Shown here one piece after another: positions 1-22,599 of a stretch of DNA of 64,000 nucleotides. The stretch spans positions 41,376,151-41,440,150 of the forward strand of contig NC_054877.1 in the NCBI RefSeq assembly GCF_018320785.1. Reading direction: 5' to 3'. The stretch's first letter is position 1. Each line of letters begins with the position of its first letter. Source of the DNA: Cheilinus undulatus. Lineage: Eukaryota > Chordata > Actinopteri > Labriformes > Labridae. The notes below the pieces were generated by a model. The model worked only from the letters and a program-made list of their open reading frames with translations, had not been told where the DNA came from and searched no databases. The position numbers and the translations under genes were made by a program.

Positions 1-282
1 GCCTCAAAGGGGTAGCGTGGTTTTGGTGGAAAAGCAAATCCCCGGTCATGTCAGGCTGTTGGGCTGAGTCAAACCAAGTAGAGTCAAGCCGCTTATTGTA
101 ATGGGAAAGCCTCACAAGTAAATAACAGAAGCTAAAATTGACTTTAAATATAAGGTGTTGAAAAAAGAACAAATTCTTTCCATTTCTTCAAGCAATTGGT
201 TGAATATTGTGTGCCCCACATTCAGTAAAATTACATTTTGATGGTAGCTTTTGGATTCTGAATCATTACACTTTTTCATCAG

Positions 283-3200
283 GTCACTGAAGATGATGTC
301 TTGGACGCCTTGGAAACCGTCCTGCAGTCCCACATGTCGTCCCCGACAACCAGAGGCTTCGCTCTTACGGCCACCATGAAACTGAGCACACGCATCACTG
401 ATAATGTGGAGTAAGACACATTTCACACTCAGAGCAAACACAGATTTATGCAGTCAATAGAGAAAAGAGAGAGCAGCGGTGGTGAATTCTAATTCCCAGA
501 TCAGTTTGAATAGATGATGGGGGATATTTGATATAAACTACTTAAAAAAAAAAGTCTGTTCCCTTTATTCATTTACAACTGAAGACAATGACAAAAATGC
601 ACAAATATATAGGCAGTGTTTCAGTATATAACAGTGCACACATATTTGTGCATTTAGACAGCAGGCATGAGTTTGCTTGCAATTCTTGATTTTTAAAAAC
701 AATAAATGACCAAATATTAGGTGCCTTGGACTTCTTTTTTTGTTGTCATTGTATCAAATTGGGTGTCAGTACTGTTTGTTTTTTACTAATTTTATATTTA
801 AAGTTCTGCTGTTATGACAGTCCTAAATTTGACATTCATTCATCTTAATTTGTCTTGTAACTCAAAGGGGACAGAGGCATGCCTTGCAGTATTTTTTATG
901 GATCAGCACAGCACAATTTGAGAGCATGCATGCTATTTATATGGAGCTTTTTTTAATCAGGGATAATCTTAAGTCATTGTTTTCCAAAATGTCTCCCTGC
1001 TCAAGAAAAAACCTGCTCGTGACTTGGGCTGTTTATCATCCCTGGAATAAAATATTCATGTTATACCAGCAAGCACAAGTCCTCTGTGCATGATGTCCCC
1101 GTGGCTTTAGCCTAACACTAACCCTAACCCAACATTTACAGCCTGACTCTATGAGAGCCTGCACACCTTCTCTCAAAGTCTAGCCTAGCTTGTCCCATTA
1201 ACTGTATACATGGGCTTCAGCCTGATTTTAATCTACTTACTTTTAGTAAGTTTTCTTTCATAATAAAGTTTAGAATTCTATTCAGTTGTTTCAATGACAG
1301 GAGTCTGTTCATATAAGACCTCAATGAGCACAACCCAGAAGCATGTCTCACAGACAAGCTACTCTGCTTATGAGAAACAGAGTAGGGAGGGATAAGAGTG
1401 GATGCAAGGAGAACTGAAAGCTTGGAGCCTTTTGGAGAGCATCACTCTGTTAACAGATGGCGACAGCCTTGGTTTATATAATGATATATAATATAATATT
1501 ATATATGTATATATATACAATATCATTTTTCTCTAACTGCTGTGTTTGCTCCTCGCCTCCACCCTCCCACCAGCCGGATCAGAAGCATCGTCAGCATCTA
1601 CGGCAGCTGTATAGACGTGGAGCTCCAGCAGAGGGCAGTTGAATACAATGCTCTGTTCAAGAAATATGACCACATGAGGTATGAATCTAATAAGTAAGAG
1701 TAGAGCCCTGTATTAAACCGTGTAGTATACTCTGTTGGCTCCATAACAATCAAAGCTGTGTTTACAGCATTTACATCAGAGATGTGTCCTCTGTCTGCAG
1801 GGCAGCCGTGCTAGAGAGGATGCCTGTGATTGAGAAAAACTCTCCTGGTCACACTAACGGAGAGTCAGCGGGGGAGAACGTCAAGGAAACTCAATTAGCT
1901 AAATTCAAACAGGGAGAAACACTGCTGCCTCCTCAACCTGCAAACCAGGTATATCATATTTATTCTCCAAGCTGTGGAGTCTTCAGAAAACCCGGTTCCA
2001 CTGGGGAAATGTGTTGGATGTTGAGTTCACATTTTGTGCTTTTGTAATAATTTTACAATGAAGACAATCTAACTGGTTTAGCAACATTTTTTCTCTGGTG
2101 AAATAATAGTTATCTATAAATCTATAAATATTATTTATAAATACGATCCGTTCAAAAGCAGTGAGTCTTTAAACTGGAAGCACTCAGTAAATTTACATGT
2201 ATGGTAGTATAGCTGGACTACTGTCCTTGTCCCAGTATGCATAAAGCAGGAGAATGTATTTTTGACAGGATTTGTTGGCATCTTCACCATTTAAGAAAGT
2301 AGATAACCTGTTGTATGTAAAGCGATGAAAACATGGAAAAAATGTGCATTTTGTTCAACTCTGCAAATACTTTCTGGCACCAGTGAGATGAACTCTTTTG
2401 TATTTCCTTCATGTCGATGTTCAAACAGGCTATTTCTGTCTTTGTGTTCGTCCTCTTCCCCAGGTGTGTGATCTGTTAGACCTGCTCGGAAGCTCTGAGG
2501 AAACTCTACAGCCTAGCCCAGCAGTGAGTGGTCCAGTACCCGGCCTTCCTGCTAATACTGCTGGAGGAGACCTACTGGATCTGCTGGGGGGGTTAGAGCC
2601 TGCACCAGTCGCACCAGGTCTGACCCACAGACACACAAAATATTAAAAAGGTTAAAGGGAGTGAAAGAAATCAGTGACTGAGAATGATCTGGACATGAAA
2701 CTAGGGAAAGCAAATCTAAAGGGACTGATACTGTGCTAACCACTCTAACAGTGTCTGGTGTTGACCTAGGTTTTTTCTTCTCTCCACAGCTCCCACAGTG
2801 TCAGTGTACGATAAAGACGGTGTGACTCTGACACTCAGTTGTGAGAAACAGTCAGATTCTGGCCTGACAGTCACACTAACAGCCTCCAACTCCACAGACT
2901 CAGACATTAGCAGCTTCACCCTGCAGGCTGCCGTACCCAAGGTTTGTCTCACTATAACATGTCCGTCCTGTTTAACTGGCATTATTAATAGCAGGTGATG
3001 ATTTCTGGCTGCCAAGGTGTGTTACAAATTCTGAGGCCTACTATGTTATGTACACTACCGCTCAAAATTTTAGGATCACTTAGAATTTTTCTCTTTTTCC
3101 ATGGAAAAACTTGTGAAATTAGTCTGAATAGGAAATACAGCAAATGAACTGGACATGCTGACATTACCAGAGTTAGAAATAAGGATTTTAATGGAAATGA

Positions 3201-5526
3201 TGCATGAGTTTTTCAAACTTTGCCTTCATATAAAAAAACACCCTTCGAAGCAATTACAGCTGTGCAGACCATAGGCATTCTAACTGTCAATTTTTCCATG
3301 TAATCTGATGAGATTTCCCCCCATGCTTCTTGGAGAATCTCCCACAAGATGGGTTGGCTTGATGGAGCCTTCCTTTGTACTGTACGGTTAAGCTGCTCCC
3401 ACAACAGCTCAGTAGGGTTCAGATCCAAAGACTGTGCTGGCCACCCCATTAGGAGGAAATTGGCCACAAGCAAGTGCTGTCCACAGGGTATGGCAAGGCA
3501 TTGCAAAATCTTGTGATAGCTTTCCTTCCCCAACGTCCCTCCTACTTTTTACAAATCTCCTATTCCTCCAACTCCAAAGCCCCCCAGACCATCATCACAC
3601 CACCATGCCTCCACCTCGCTTGACTGATGGTTTTGAGCACTGTTCTTGCATCTTTTCATTTGTTCTGCGTCTCACAAATGCTCTTCTGTTTGATCCAAAG
3701 ACCTCAAACTTGGACTCATCTGTGTACAACACCTTCTTCCAGTATTCCAGTGTCCAGTCTTTTCGCCCCCTTATTAGTAAAATGTTTTTTTAGCTGTGCA
3801 ACAAGATTAACTTAGATTAGCAGCCATACTAAGAGACTGATGCAGAGGACTGACAGTTGCTGATAAATGTTTGTGAACTGCATGAAAATGTTTTTCTTTG
3901 GATAACAAACAAATTTGCCAATGATCTGAAACTTTTGAGCAGTAGTGTATAGTTTTTAGACTTTCATTTTTCACCCACTGGTATCTTGTACACTAGAGAT
4001 AGTTCAGTTCTTAAGATAATATTGAACTGTTTGGTAGATCATCCACAGTTCAGTACACGCTGGTAAATTTTGCTATGTCACCACACCGACATAACCCCCA
4101 CCAGGCCAAATGAAAGGCATGAATTACAGTATGGAATTTCTGCAGTATGTGCACCAGCTTTATTTCAGCAGAGCATGAACATCTTTGAATACTGCTGTCC
4201 AGATCAATGTCTATATATCCATTTCTCTCTGAAATAAAAGATGTATTTAGTTAGTTAGTTATTATAGTTAGTTTGGCTTGGGCTTTGGCATGATTGTCAG
4301 TAGCAAATAGCAGGAGAACTACTTCAGTAAAGCTTAACCCGTGTAACTGTACTTTTACCTAAGTACAATAGCCTTGCACTCTTTTAACTCTGCACATACA
4401 TTTAATACTGATTGTTCTCCTTAGTCCATCGCTGCTGTGGTGAATTTCACCTAAAATGCTTAAGAATTGAAATCAAACAAAATACACAGCCTGAGCCATT
4501 AGAACATTACCGAATGAAAAATCATGACCACAAGAACTGAGTTGCATACTGAACCGTGGTATTGCTGCATCTCTGCTACTGTTTTTCTGTCTTTTTGAAT
4601 CTGATAGCTCAGCTTTGTTTGCAGGGTTGTCGACACTGTCATGTGCACACGGCCTGCACAAGGCTCATTTCATGGAGCTGTACAATATGCAAATGTCGTT
4701 CCGCTAAACACTTACAGTTTCCATTTGCTGTCCTACAGAGTGTCCAGTTACACATGAAGGCCCCGAGTGGAGACTCTCTTCCTGCTCGAGGTGCAGCTAA
4801 AGTGACACAGATGGTCATGCTGAACAACCCTAACAAGGTGGGTTTAATTTAGGACTTTTTCCATCATGATAAGGTCACTGTTGTGGGCAGGAACCTTGTA
4901 CCCTTGGTAAAACTCACAGTGTTTTCTCTTATTCCTCATGAAATGTTTTCTTTTTGAAAAGGAACACACAAAAACAATTTCTGCATTAAAAACAGCCTAA
5001 ATGTCTGGCTTTCACCTCAAACATGAACTTTAACACCAGTGTCACTATTGTCAGCCATGCTTTGCTGTGTTAGCTGCTGCTATGGAAAAGAGACGAGGAA
5101 ATGTTTGGGAGCACAAATACATTAAGCTATCAAATCGGTGCATTTTCCAGCGGGCATACTGGTACCAGATTGTGAATTGGAGGCATCCCCATACTGGTGT
5201 TGGTGTTAGAAAGCTAATCACACCTTTCTCTTGAACTTTATCAGCACAGATGAAAATTACCTGTTTGAATCAAAGGTTGAGTTTGATATAATAACAGCAG
5301 AATTAATTTTTTAACCTTAACTCCCACAATTCATACAAGCCTGTGGAGGTATTTTGTAAGAACGTCTTTGTAACCCTTAATTGAACTCATCCTCACTTCA
5401 TGAATCTTCCTCCATCAGGTGAGCCTGAAGATGAGGATCCGCATATCTTACACCAGACAGGGCTCAGCCTTTCAGGACACGGTTCAGATTGACTCCTTCC
5501 CCGGACTAGGTGCTGCGGGACACTGA
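283..5526 (+). CDS. ap1g2: AP-1 complex subunit gamma-2 (3' half of gene)
   Basis: This is the large gamma subunit of the AP-1 adaptor, which links cargo and accessory proteins to clathrin at the trans-Golgi and endosomes. The window holds the last seven coding exons: 283-410, 1574-1678, 1801-1948, 2464-2617, 2790-2941, 4739-4837 and 5419-5526. Together they give 297 residues, in frame to a TGA. The first two exons end the helical trunk (motifs [33 protein letters not shown]). The hinge carries two LLDLL clathrin boxes (exon at 2464). The last three exons form the gamma ear ([24 protein letters not shown]). The match to APSGNTVPARG favours gamma-2 over gamma-1. The extreme C-terminus reads FPGLGAAGH rather than the usual N(N/L)PxxSWQ-type end. 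Bases 1-282 are intron and the 5' exons lie outside the window. No symbol other than ap1g2 seems likely, though a lineage-specific gamma paralogue cannot be excluded. Confidence 0.9.
3051..3949 (-). mobile_element. Tc1-like DNA transposon, internally deleted
   Basis: A TA-flanked element sits in an ap1g2 intron. Its ends are inverted repeats: CACTACCGCTCAAAATTTT at 3053 and, read backwards from 3947, CACTACTGCTCAAAAGTTTC. The minus strand at 3213-3533 encodes the C-terminal part of a Tc1 transposase ([18 protein letters not shown], then [14 protein letters not shown]), and 3540-3790 holds the preceding part out of frame. At about 0.9 kb it is shorter than a full Tc1-like element (1.3-1.6 kb). 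The N-terminal coding region is missing and the copy is inactive. Confidence 0.88.
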
Positions 5527-6015
5527 CAGCAGCCTGTCAGTCTAACCGGACTATGATGGCGGTCAGTGGATGAGTCAGCAGACACCATCAAGTCTTTGTT
5601 TGGCTCTGACACACCAACACTACAGTCCACGCTGCTGTTTCTTTCTCAAATTCACGATTTTATTCTCGTTTCTCGACTGGAGAACACTCGTCTTTCAACG
5701 GAAATCATCACAGCCTCACGCAGTTTGCTCCTCTTGATTCCAGGTGTTGATGGGAGCAATGATGGCGTTGTTTTAAACATGGCAAAGCTTGAAGAAATGC
5801 TGGTCTAAGATGTAAAATGTGATACATATCTGGTATTTTTGCAATGAAATCTGTCAGGAGAAAGTTTTACACCCAGGGATTTTTAACAGCTGCTTTTTTA
5901 ACTTTTCACTCCATTCATATTTACCATCAGGGTTCCTGACACTCAGATTGAGCCACTAGATCATTTTTTTCCTTATATTTTTTACATCCAGTGAAACAGT
6001 CTCTTTAATGAAATA
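5527..6015 (+). other. ap1g2 3' UTR and spacer
   Basis: This is the sequence after the ap1g2 stop. It contains an 80-codon open frame (5566-5808) with no recognisable domain, which I read as chance within the 3' UTR. No RNA gene or regulatory motif was recognised. Confidence 0.5.
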
Positions 6016-6965
6016 CAGTTAGATCTGTATTTGGACAGTAACACTTTTTTTTTTATCATTTTGCATCTTTTTACTTTACTACTTGCTTCTAAACTATCAA
6101 CATGTGACTGAACTGTAGACTTTCAGCTTTGATTTAAGGGGTTTTATCCAAGTAAAAGCATTTAAAAAGCCATTTTATTCAAAGCTTTGTTATTAGGAGC
6201 TTGAAAATATTCTGAGTTTGCTCCCTAGAGATCCTTTTCCAACCTTTACTGTAGCTGCTTCCACTTTCTGCATGTTTATGAGTCTTTCTGCCCTCAGTTT
6301 TGTCTTCAGGAACTGAAAATCATGCTCTCTTGGGTTAAGCCATTGCAGAATAGACCATGTCTTTGCCTTCAGAAGCTCTTGGGTTGCTGTTTCAGTATGT
6401 TTTGAGTCATAATCGATCTTCACTACAAAGCACGGGTAATTAACTGGTGGGTCGGTACCCAGAAGTGGAGCTGTTTCCAGTGGTCACGGCCTGGTGCCTG
6501 GAAAAAGAATTATGGGAAAGTATTAAGGCATTTGTTTTACTCTGATTTGCTGGAGAAGGGAGAGATTCTTGTCGTTTTCTAAAGATCTTGACTTTTTCAT
6601 CCTGTTATCGAAGGGGGCTTTCACACCTGTGTTGTTTGATCTGGACTTTCAGATTTCTCAGTCCAGTCTGGATAAATGATAGGTATGAAACCAGTGTCTT
6701 GACATAAGGAGGGAAGCAACCACGCCTGGTCATGAAACGGCTCCTTAGATTGTTTTCCAAATACTTCTGAGCCTTTTTTAATGGAGGCACTTTAAATGAA
6801 ATGGTTGTAATTCCTTAATTTTAAAAGCCATATTTTTGTGAAACCCCTTCAATGAAAGCTGAAAATCATCATTTCAGACACATATTGTTTCATTTCAAAT
6901 CCATTGTGGCAGTAAAAAGGAGCAAACTCAAGGAAAATGGTGTCTCTGTCCTAATACTTACAGAA
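6016..6965 (-). mobile_element. Tc1-like DNA transposon (second family), decayed
   Basis: The left arm begins near 6016 (TCTGTATTTGGACAGTAACA) and the right arm ends near 6965 (TCTGTCCTAATACTTACAGA), a related inverted pair. Both arms carry the inner motif with TTTCAGCTTTGATTTAAGGGG or its complement (6120 and about 6845). On the minus strand, 6193-6423 encodes a transposase tail (DYDSKHTETATQELLKAK, LNPREHDFQFLKTKLRAE) in which the usual [12 protein letters not shown] stretch is shortened. The stretch 6430-6790 does not match the expected interior and may be a further insertion or rearrangement. Confidence 0.75.
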
Positions 6966-7303
6966 CTAACCTATTTTTCCTTCATTATGTCACTTAAATA
7001 TTTTGCTAAACACTCACAAATGAGCTGCTACTCCTTTTTTTAGTTTTATCGTCGTTATTTTAAGGGAAAACACTACCACTGCAGCATGTAGGATTTCAAC
7101 TTTAAGTTAAAATCTCAGATACTTTGATATTTTGTAATAGTTTCCTTAAGTCACAGATCAATGCTATCAATAGATATAAAAACTGTGTTTGATAAAGCAG
7201 GTATGCAGAAGAAGCATTGGCCCTTCTTAAATTGCAAAGAAACTACTTCATACAGTCAGATTTGCACAAAACATTGTCAAAAAGCTGCTGATGTTTTTGT
7301 GTA

Positions 7304-7776
7304 ATTTAGACCAGTGGTTCTCAGTTGGTGGGCCAGGACCCAAAAGTGGGACACGAACTGGTTTCAGAAAAAAAAGGCAAAAAGGCAAAATATCTCTGAT
7401 ATTGAAGTGCTAGGCAAACATCTATCCATATGCTTCATTTTGCAGGAAAATTAGTAAATTTTGACTGTTTTCTTGAGATTTTCACTTATTTATCCTGTTA
7501 TCTTGGATGGAAATATTTTGAAGTAAGTTAGTTTTTATATGATAATTTGTAAATGTCTTGTCACCTTTCAAAAATCAACCATAATGTGTTATAATGGTAA
7601 AACATAGTGAAATAAAATGTTTGCATGCATGTCCTTCTAAAGTTCCGTCCAAGGTCCAAATTTCAGCATTTTTTGTTTAATTAATTTAATAAAAATCTGA
7701 ATTTTGGGGCCCTACTTCACATTACAGTAGGTAGTGGGTCCCATGACTGGACCAGTTGAGAACCACTGATTTAGAC
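7304..7776. mobile_element. hAT-type miniature element with perfect 8-bp target duplication
   Basis: The element at 7312-7768 (457 bp) starts CAGTGGTTCTCAGTTGGTGG and ends CCAGTTGAGAACCACTG, which are the classic hAT (Charlie-like) terminal repeats. It is bracketed by identical ATTTAGAC octamers at 7304-7311 and 7769-7776. No transposase frame is present, so it is non-autonomous. The intact duplication and good end match suggest a fairly recent insertion. Confidence 0.92.
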
Positions 7777-8649
7777 AGTGTGTTGGAGTTCAAAAAACAA
7801 AAAGAAATTGCACAGTTTCAGGTGATTAACACCTCCATTTTGTTTCAGTTATAGAAAAAAAATGCATCAGTTTAGTTTTAGTTCTACTCTAGTAATATCA
7901 AAGTTTAAATTCCAGTATCAGGACAACCCTCCAATCTTGTGTGTTGCATTCACTTGTCTTCAGTCGTCCCTGTTTTTCATTCCTCATTCAGCTGAACCTC
8001 CTTAGTAATTCCCCTGTGCCTTTCATCCTTTGAAGATTTGCGGGTTTATGGAAAAAATGCAATTCTATATAGTTTTCAAGGCAGAGAAATGGTTTTAAAT
8101 GTAAGTGATGTTGTTTTAAAGTGTTTCTATCACTCCCATTGATCAGGTTCACCTTGCCTGCTGTTTACAGAGGCTTCTGACTTATTTTATTTTATGAAGA
8201 CTGTATAAAATAAGAGAAATGGACATGGTGGTGTCTGAAGTTGTATATTTTACCTGATAAGCACAATAAGAAGAGATCTCTTATACAACCCTTTGTTGTA
8301 GAAGGATGATAAAATGAGCTGTAAAAAGTGTCAGCTTTATTGTTGATTCATCTCTTAACCATGGAGCTCTTTAAAAAAAAAACTCTGGATAATGTTAGCA
8401 ATGGTGCTCCATATGGACTCAGTGTAAGTTCAGACTGTTTCAGATCACTACATGAACTAAAAAGTCAAGAATATTATGTCAGGTGTCTTTAAATCTGCAG
8501 TTTCATGTCATTTTCTAATAAAAATCAGTTTTCAGGATCCTCAGCTCTGACTGATATTGTCTGTTCTTATAACACTGACTGCATCTTAATATGAAAAACT
8601 CTTATCTTCTTTTGATTTATTGGATGAAGCCAAAATATCCCTACAACAG
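7777..8649. other. AT-rich spacer without recognised gene
   Basis: Between the hAT element and the candidate exon at 8650 I see only AT-rich sequence with scattered short open frames. No motif, RNA gene or clear repeat boundary was identified. Confidence 0.5.
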
Positions 8650-8888
8650 GTGCTGACTTGATGCAATGGTGGCATGATCTGGAGCCAAGACAGAAACAGA
8701 ACCTTTTTGAAAACGCCTTCCAGAGTAAAGATTTTCAGAAATTCCTCTTACAACGTTTGTATATGGATGGGAAAATGAAGATTTGGGCTTCTAACGTCAA
8801 ACTGCACAAGTTTCTCTCCAGTTTGATGTCATTAGTGAGCAATGTTATCTATTTCACTTCAACGGTAATGTCAGACATTAAACTATGA
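8650..8888 (+). other. Unidentified candidate terminal exon
   Basis: An open frame follows a plausible splice acceptor (CCCTACAACAG ending at 8649) and runs to a TGA at 8886-8888. It encodes about 79 residues rich in Trp, Phe, Gln and Lys, including LMQWWHDLEPRQKQNLFENA and FQSKDFQKFLLQRLY. The composition is protein-like rather than the Leu/Ser/Cys mix of random frames here. I do not recognise the family. The W..L...Q+..F pattern faintly recalls the C14orf119-type repeat (WFKGWTATQRERFLQDLL), but this is too weak to assign. No matching upstream exon was found, so it may be the last exon of a small gene, a pseudogene relic or a chance frame. Confidence 0.3.
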
Positions 8889-8929
8889 ACTGGGATGCCT
8901 GACTGGACTGCTGAAGTCACTGCTGCTCA

Positions 8930-8980
8930 GGGGTGGAAAGTAACTAATCAAATTTACTCATGTTCTAAATATTTCGGCTT
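8930..8980. repeat. End fragment of a dispersed miniature element
   Basis: The sequence CAGGGGTGGAAAGTAACTAA followed by TTTACTCATGTTCTAAAT resembles the terminal part of a common fish miniature transposon (AGGGGTGGAAAGTAAC...TTTACTC type). Only one end is visible. A reverse-oriented relative lies at 62400-62507. Confidence 0.5.
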
Positions 8981-9357
8981 CACTCCCAGATAGCCGTTGC
9001 TCCGTCCAGCTTAATATGCCATTTTTAATTTGTGAGTGTATGTATATCAAAGGACAACGCTTCAGTCAACTTCAGCATTTATTCACAAGCAAAAAAGACC
9101 ACAGTGTTCTCAAAGTGTCTTCTGTTCTTCAAGGTGCCTGTATCAACTGCTCAAACTCAGAAAGCCAATGTGGGATTACAAAAAAAACATCTATTAAGGA
9201 ATTAGAACGTCCTCTTATCTTTGTTGTTGGTAGATTTGTGGGGTTTTTTACGCCGGTCCCGGAGCGTGGGGATGTCAGATCTCTGTGCTGTAACATGGTT
9301 AGACTGTGACAGACACCTAAAGCATTGGCACTCAGCTGGCCCCTCCACAACGGCAAA

Positions 9358-13482
<4,125 letters not shown>

Positions 13483-13660
13483 GTTGAACTGGTGTGAAAT
13501 AAGATTCTTTACTGGACTTTGAATGGGCCAAAACACTTTTTAAAGCAGCGAATTACAGCCTGCCAGTCTGGATGACTTGGATTTACTTCCTGTGTGCACT
13601 GCTAAACGCTCCGGACTAACGAGACGGCGCGACACTACACGGAAATGAGGTTCCGGTCTG
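13483..13660. promoter_or_regulatory. nedd8 promoter with possible divergent first exon
   Basis: The region upstream of the nedd8 start is GC-richer than its surroundings and contains CTCCGGACTAACGAGACGGC. On the plus strand ATGAGGTTCCGGTCTG (13645-13660) is followed directly by a consensus donor GTAAGT. This looks like a first exon fired in the opposite direction from nedd8. I could not find a downstream coding partner apart from the ZP3-like genes, whose first coding exon already carries its own start and signal peptide. It may be a non-coding or 5' UTR exon. Confidence 0.45.
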
Positions 13661-14094
13661 GTAAGTAACAACAGCTTTACTCAAATATTTTAATCTGGAA
13701 TAAAGTCCACAAATGTCCTGTTACCTGAGGGTAAATCTCCGAAAATTACAGACGATTATACGAAAGTGTAAGAGAGAAGACAAAACCATATCAAGTGTGG
13801 AGTAGTCTGCCATTTAAGTTTTGTTTTAAATGACGCAGTTGTATGTTAATATTTAAATGCTAGCTGTTTAAGACGAGGCTTAGGTTTTGATCTTTAGTCT
13901 CACTTAAAAAGATTTTTTTTTTTTACTTAAATCAGTCTAGTGCATACACTTTACACGTGACTAAAATTGTTGTTAAACGGGAATCTGGTGGTTTCATAAG
14001 GTAAGCATGTTCTGCAAGTACGTCAATAATATGAATCTGTAAAGTAAATGGGAAATGGATTTGAGCTAATATGAAGCTCTTCTAGTCATCTCAC

Positions 14095-14354
14095 TACTCA
14101 AAGTGCCGTAGGCCTCTCCTACCCATCAACATCTTTTCACGCCACAGTCATACACTGATTGCAGAGGTTGCTGTGGAGAGTCCACTACTAGCTTATCCCA
14201 TTTCCCTGCAGCTATACCCATTTACACGCCACTGACGAAGCAGTGGGGCCAAACTTTGGCTTTCTTGTGGCATCGACTTGTGACTGCAGAGGCTGGGGAT
14301 CAAACCCACAACCTTCCAATTGCAGGACGACCAACTCCACTGAGGCACAGTCTG
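14095..14354 (-). mobile_element. tRNA-derived SINE-like repeat
   Basis: Read on the minus strand, the copy begins AGACTGTGCCTCAGTGGAGT and contains a tRNA-type box B (GGTTGTGGGTTTGATCCCC). It continues through CCCACTGCTTCGTCAGTGGC and GTGTAAATGGGTATAGC and ends CGGCACTTTGAGTAG. This order matches a common fish SINE-like family ending in CGCTTTGAGTGG. The copy is diverged and has no clear target duplication. Confidence 0.7.
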
Positions 14355-15621
14355 GATTGATGAATTAGCTTCCAGAGAAATGTAGTTGCGCAAAAACACA
14401 ATAGTAGAGTGAAATCTCACTGTTAAGAGTTGATTTTATCTCCAAAAGTGTAATTTAAATTCTTTTATGAGTGAAACGGTCTTTGGTGTTGGAGTCTGTG
14501 TTGAGCCACCAGTGTTCACATCGTTCAAATCTAAAGAGTCATTTTATCAAAGCTCAACTCAGTGTAATTTTAAGTCTGTGAGCATGTGTGGGCAGAGTTT
14601 CCCATCATGCCCTTGGGCATAGTGTTTAGCTTTGTTTGGATGTTGCCTGTTGTACAGTGATCCCTGCTGGGGTTCCAATGCTCATTTTTTTCTGGTTTAT
14701 TGTTGTATTTGATATAAGCCACCTTTGCACCATGCGTGAAGTTATCTCCTGAGTTAGCATGTGACTTTAGGTGCTAAGAAAGGACTCATAGTGGGTGTTC
14801 TTCATCAATATGCATTGCCTTACTATGATGTTGACTCTGGTCTGTTCTTCCAAGAGAAAGAAAGGGCGGAGTCAGACAGCTCAGTTTCATTCAAAGCCAC
14901 AGACACAGAAACAGCTCGTTCTGAGCAGGGCTGAAAGGGATTTTTAGACATGCAAAAATCCAATACTGGAGTGTTTTTTCAGCAACACACTTCACAGGCA
15001 TGTTGTGGGAACCTCTGAGACCAATATAAACTTGTCTTAAAAAGGTAAAATAAGTGACCTTTAAATGTAAAAAAACTTCTGATGCCCAATACCTAAAAGT
15101 GCTGGAGCTTAAAGATACTGTATCTATTCCATATGGCAGGTACTTATGAGCCGTTAGAGTCCATCCAAATTGGCAGACCCTGCACTCTGTCTTAAGTGCA
15201 CAAATGCATTGGTGAGGTTTTGTTGCCAGTGTGTTTGTGCATTTTATACAGCATGCAGGAAATTGTGATTAGCAGGACTTCTATTTTTGTTTCCTAGTTA
15301 TTATAGTAATAATTTCATTTTAGTACAATATCAAAGTCTAAAATTTTGGTTTCAATGGTAAAGCCCACAAAATTTAGAAAATGGATGCACAAGTTAACAA
15401 TTCTACCTCAAACAGAACCTGACTAAATTGTCTTGTTGTGTTTCTGCTTTGCACTTTGATGCGGTCATAATAAACACCATAAAACACTGAAAACGGAAAG
15501 AGAGGTGTGATAAGAGAGGGGCTCCTGCTGTCCTGCTCTCACACACATGTTGATCATTCAGCTAATTTGGCAGGAAGTCTACAAATTGTGTCAGTAGCAG
15601 TGTGGTCTGGATTCTTCAGTC

Positions 15622-21845
<6,224 letters not shown>

Positions 21846-22590
21846 CAGAGGCTCGTATGAAAGGAGGACTCAGGAGAAGACGACCTTGGCATCATGACCT
21901 CTACATCAAAATGTTGTGATGTCCCTATGATCTAATAAAACCTGATTAGACAGAAAATCTGTCTAATTCCCTGAATTGTTTTTGTTTTGTCTTGTTGCTG
22001 CTATTTCCCCTGATCATTTCACAAACCATGTTTCATTATACAGCTTTTTCTCTACTTTACAAGTTCTGAAGGAAGAAAATCAAACTCAGCCTTGGCAGTA
22101 AAATACAAAGATGAGACTTGTGCGCCACTTGAAAGGTTTTGTCTAATCTGTAACCAGGAAAGTGAAATGTACTGTTTATTCTGTTTTTGGACAAAAATCA
22201 AAGTGCTCTACATAGTCATGATGTAAGGCATACACACATGAATAGAAGGGAACTTAGATGTGATTCCAGATATAGTGCAGTAAAAGTAGAATCTCATGAC
22301 TGTCTTGATGGTGTTTTTAACTGATTTTTGAAAGCTTCTACAGATGGAGACGGACTGTAGTGATTCTTTGAGTGGGAGAATTTGTTCCTCAATGAAAAAT
22401 GCTGCCAATAGAAGAATCCTGATACAGGAGACGGTTTAGTACTCTGGCTTTAGCGTTCTGCACTGTTGGAGGCAACTGAGACAATACAAGAAAAAAAAGG
22501 ATTAGAGAGCAGAACTGTTGCCTGGTCTCTAATATTTTGCAGTTCCTAAAACCCTGGTTTCTCATTCTCATTTATTGCTTACATGACACT
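21846..22590 (+). other. ZP3-like copy A 3' end and spacer
   Basis: This stretch contains the copy A 3' UTR with AATAAA at 21934-21939, then AT-rich sequence. No gene or clear repeat was recognised. Confidence 0.6.
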
Positions 22591-22599
22591 TTTGGGTCA

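Noticed and set aside
3213-3793. Open frames in an ap1g2 intron as a nested host gene
   Set aside because: Both derive from a TA-flanked, internally deleted Tc1-like transposon.
5566-5808. Open frame of 80 codons after ap1g2
   Set aside because: It lies 40 bases past the ap1g2 stop, has no domain or splice context and fits a 3' UTR chance frame.
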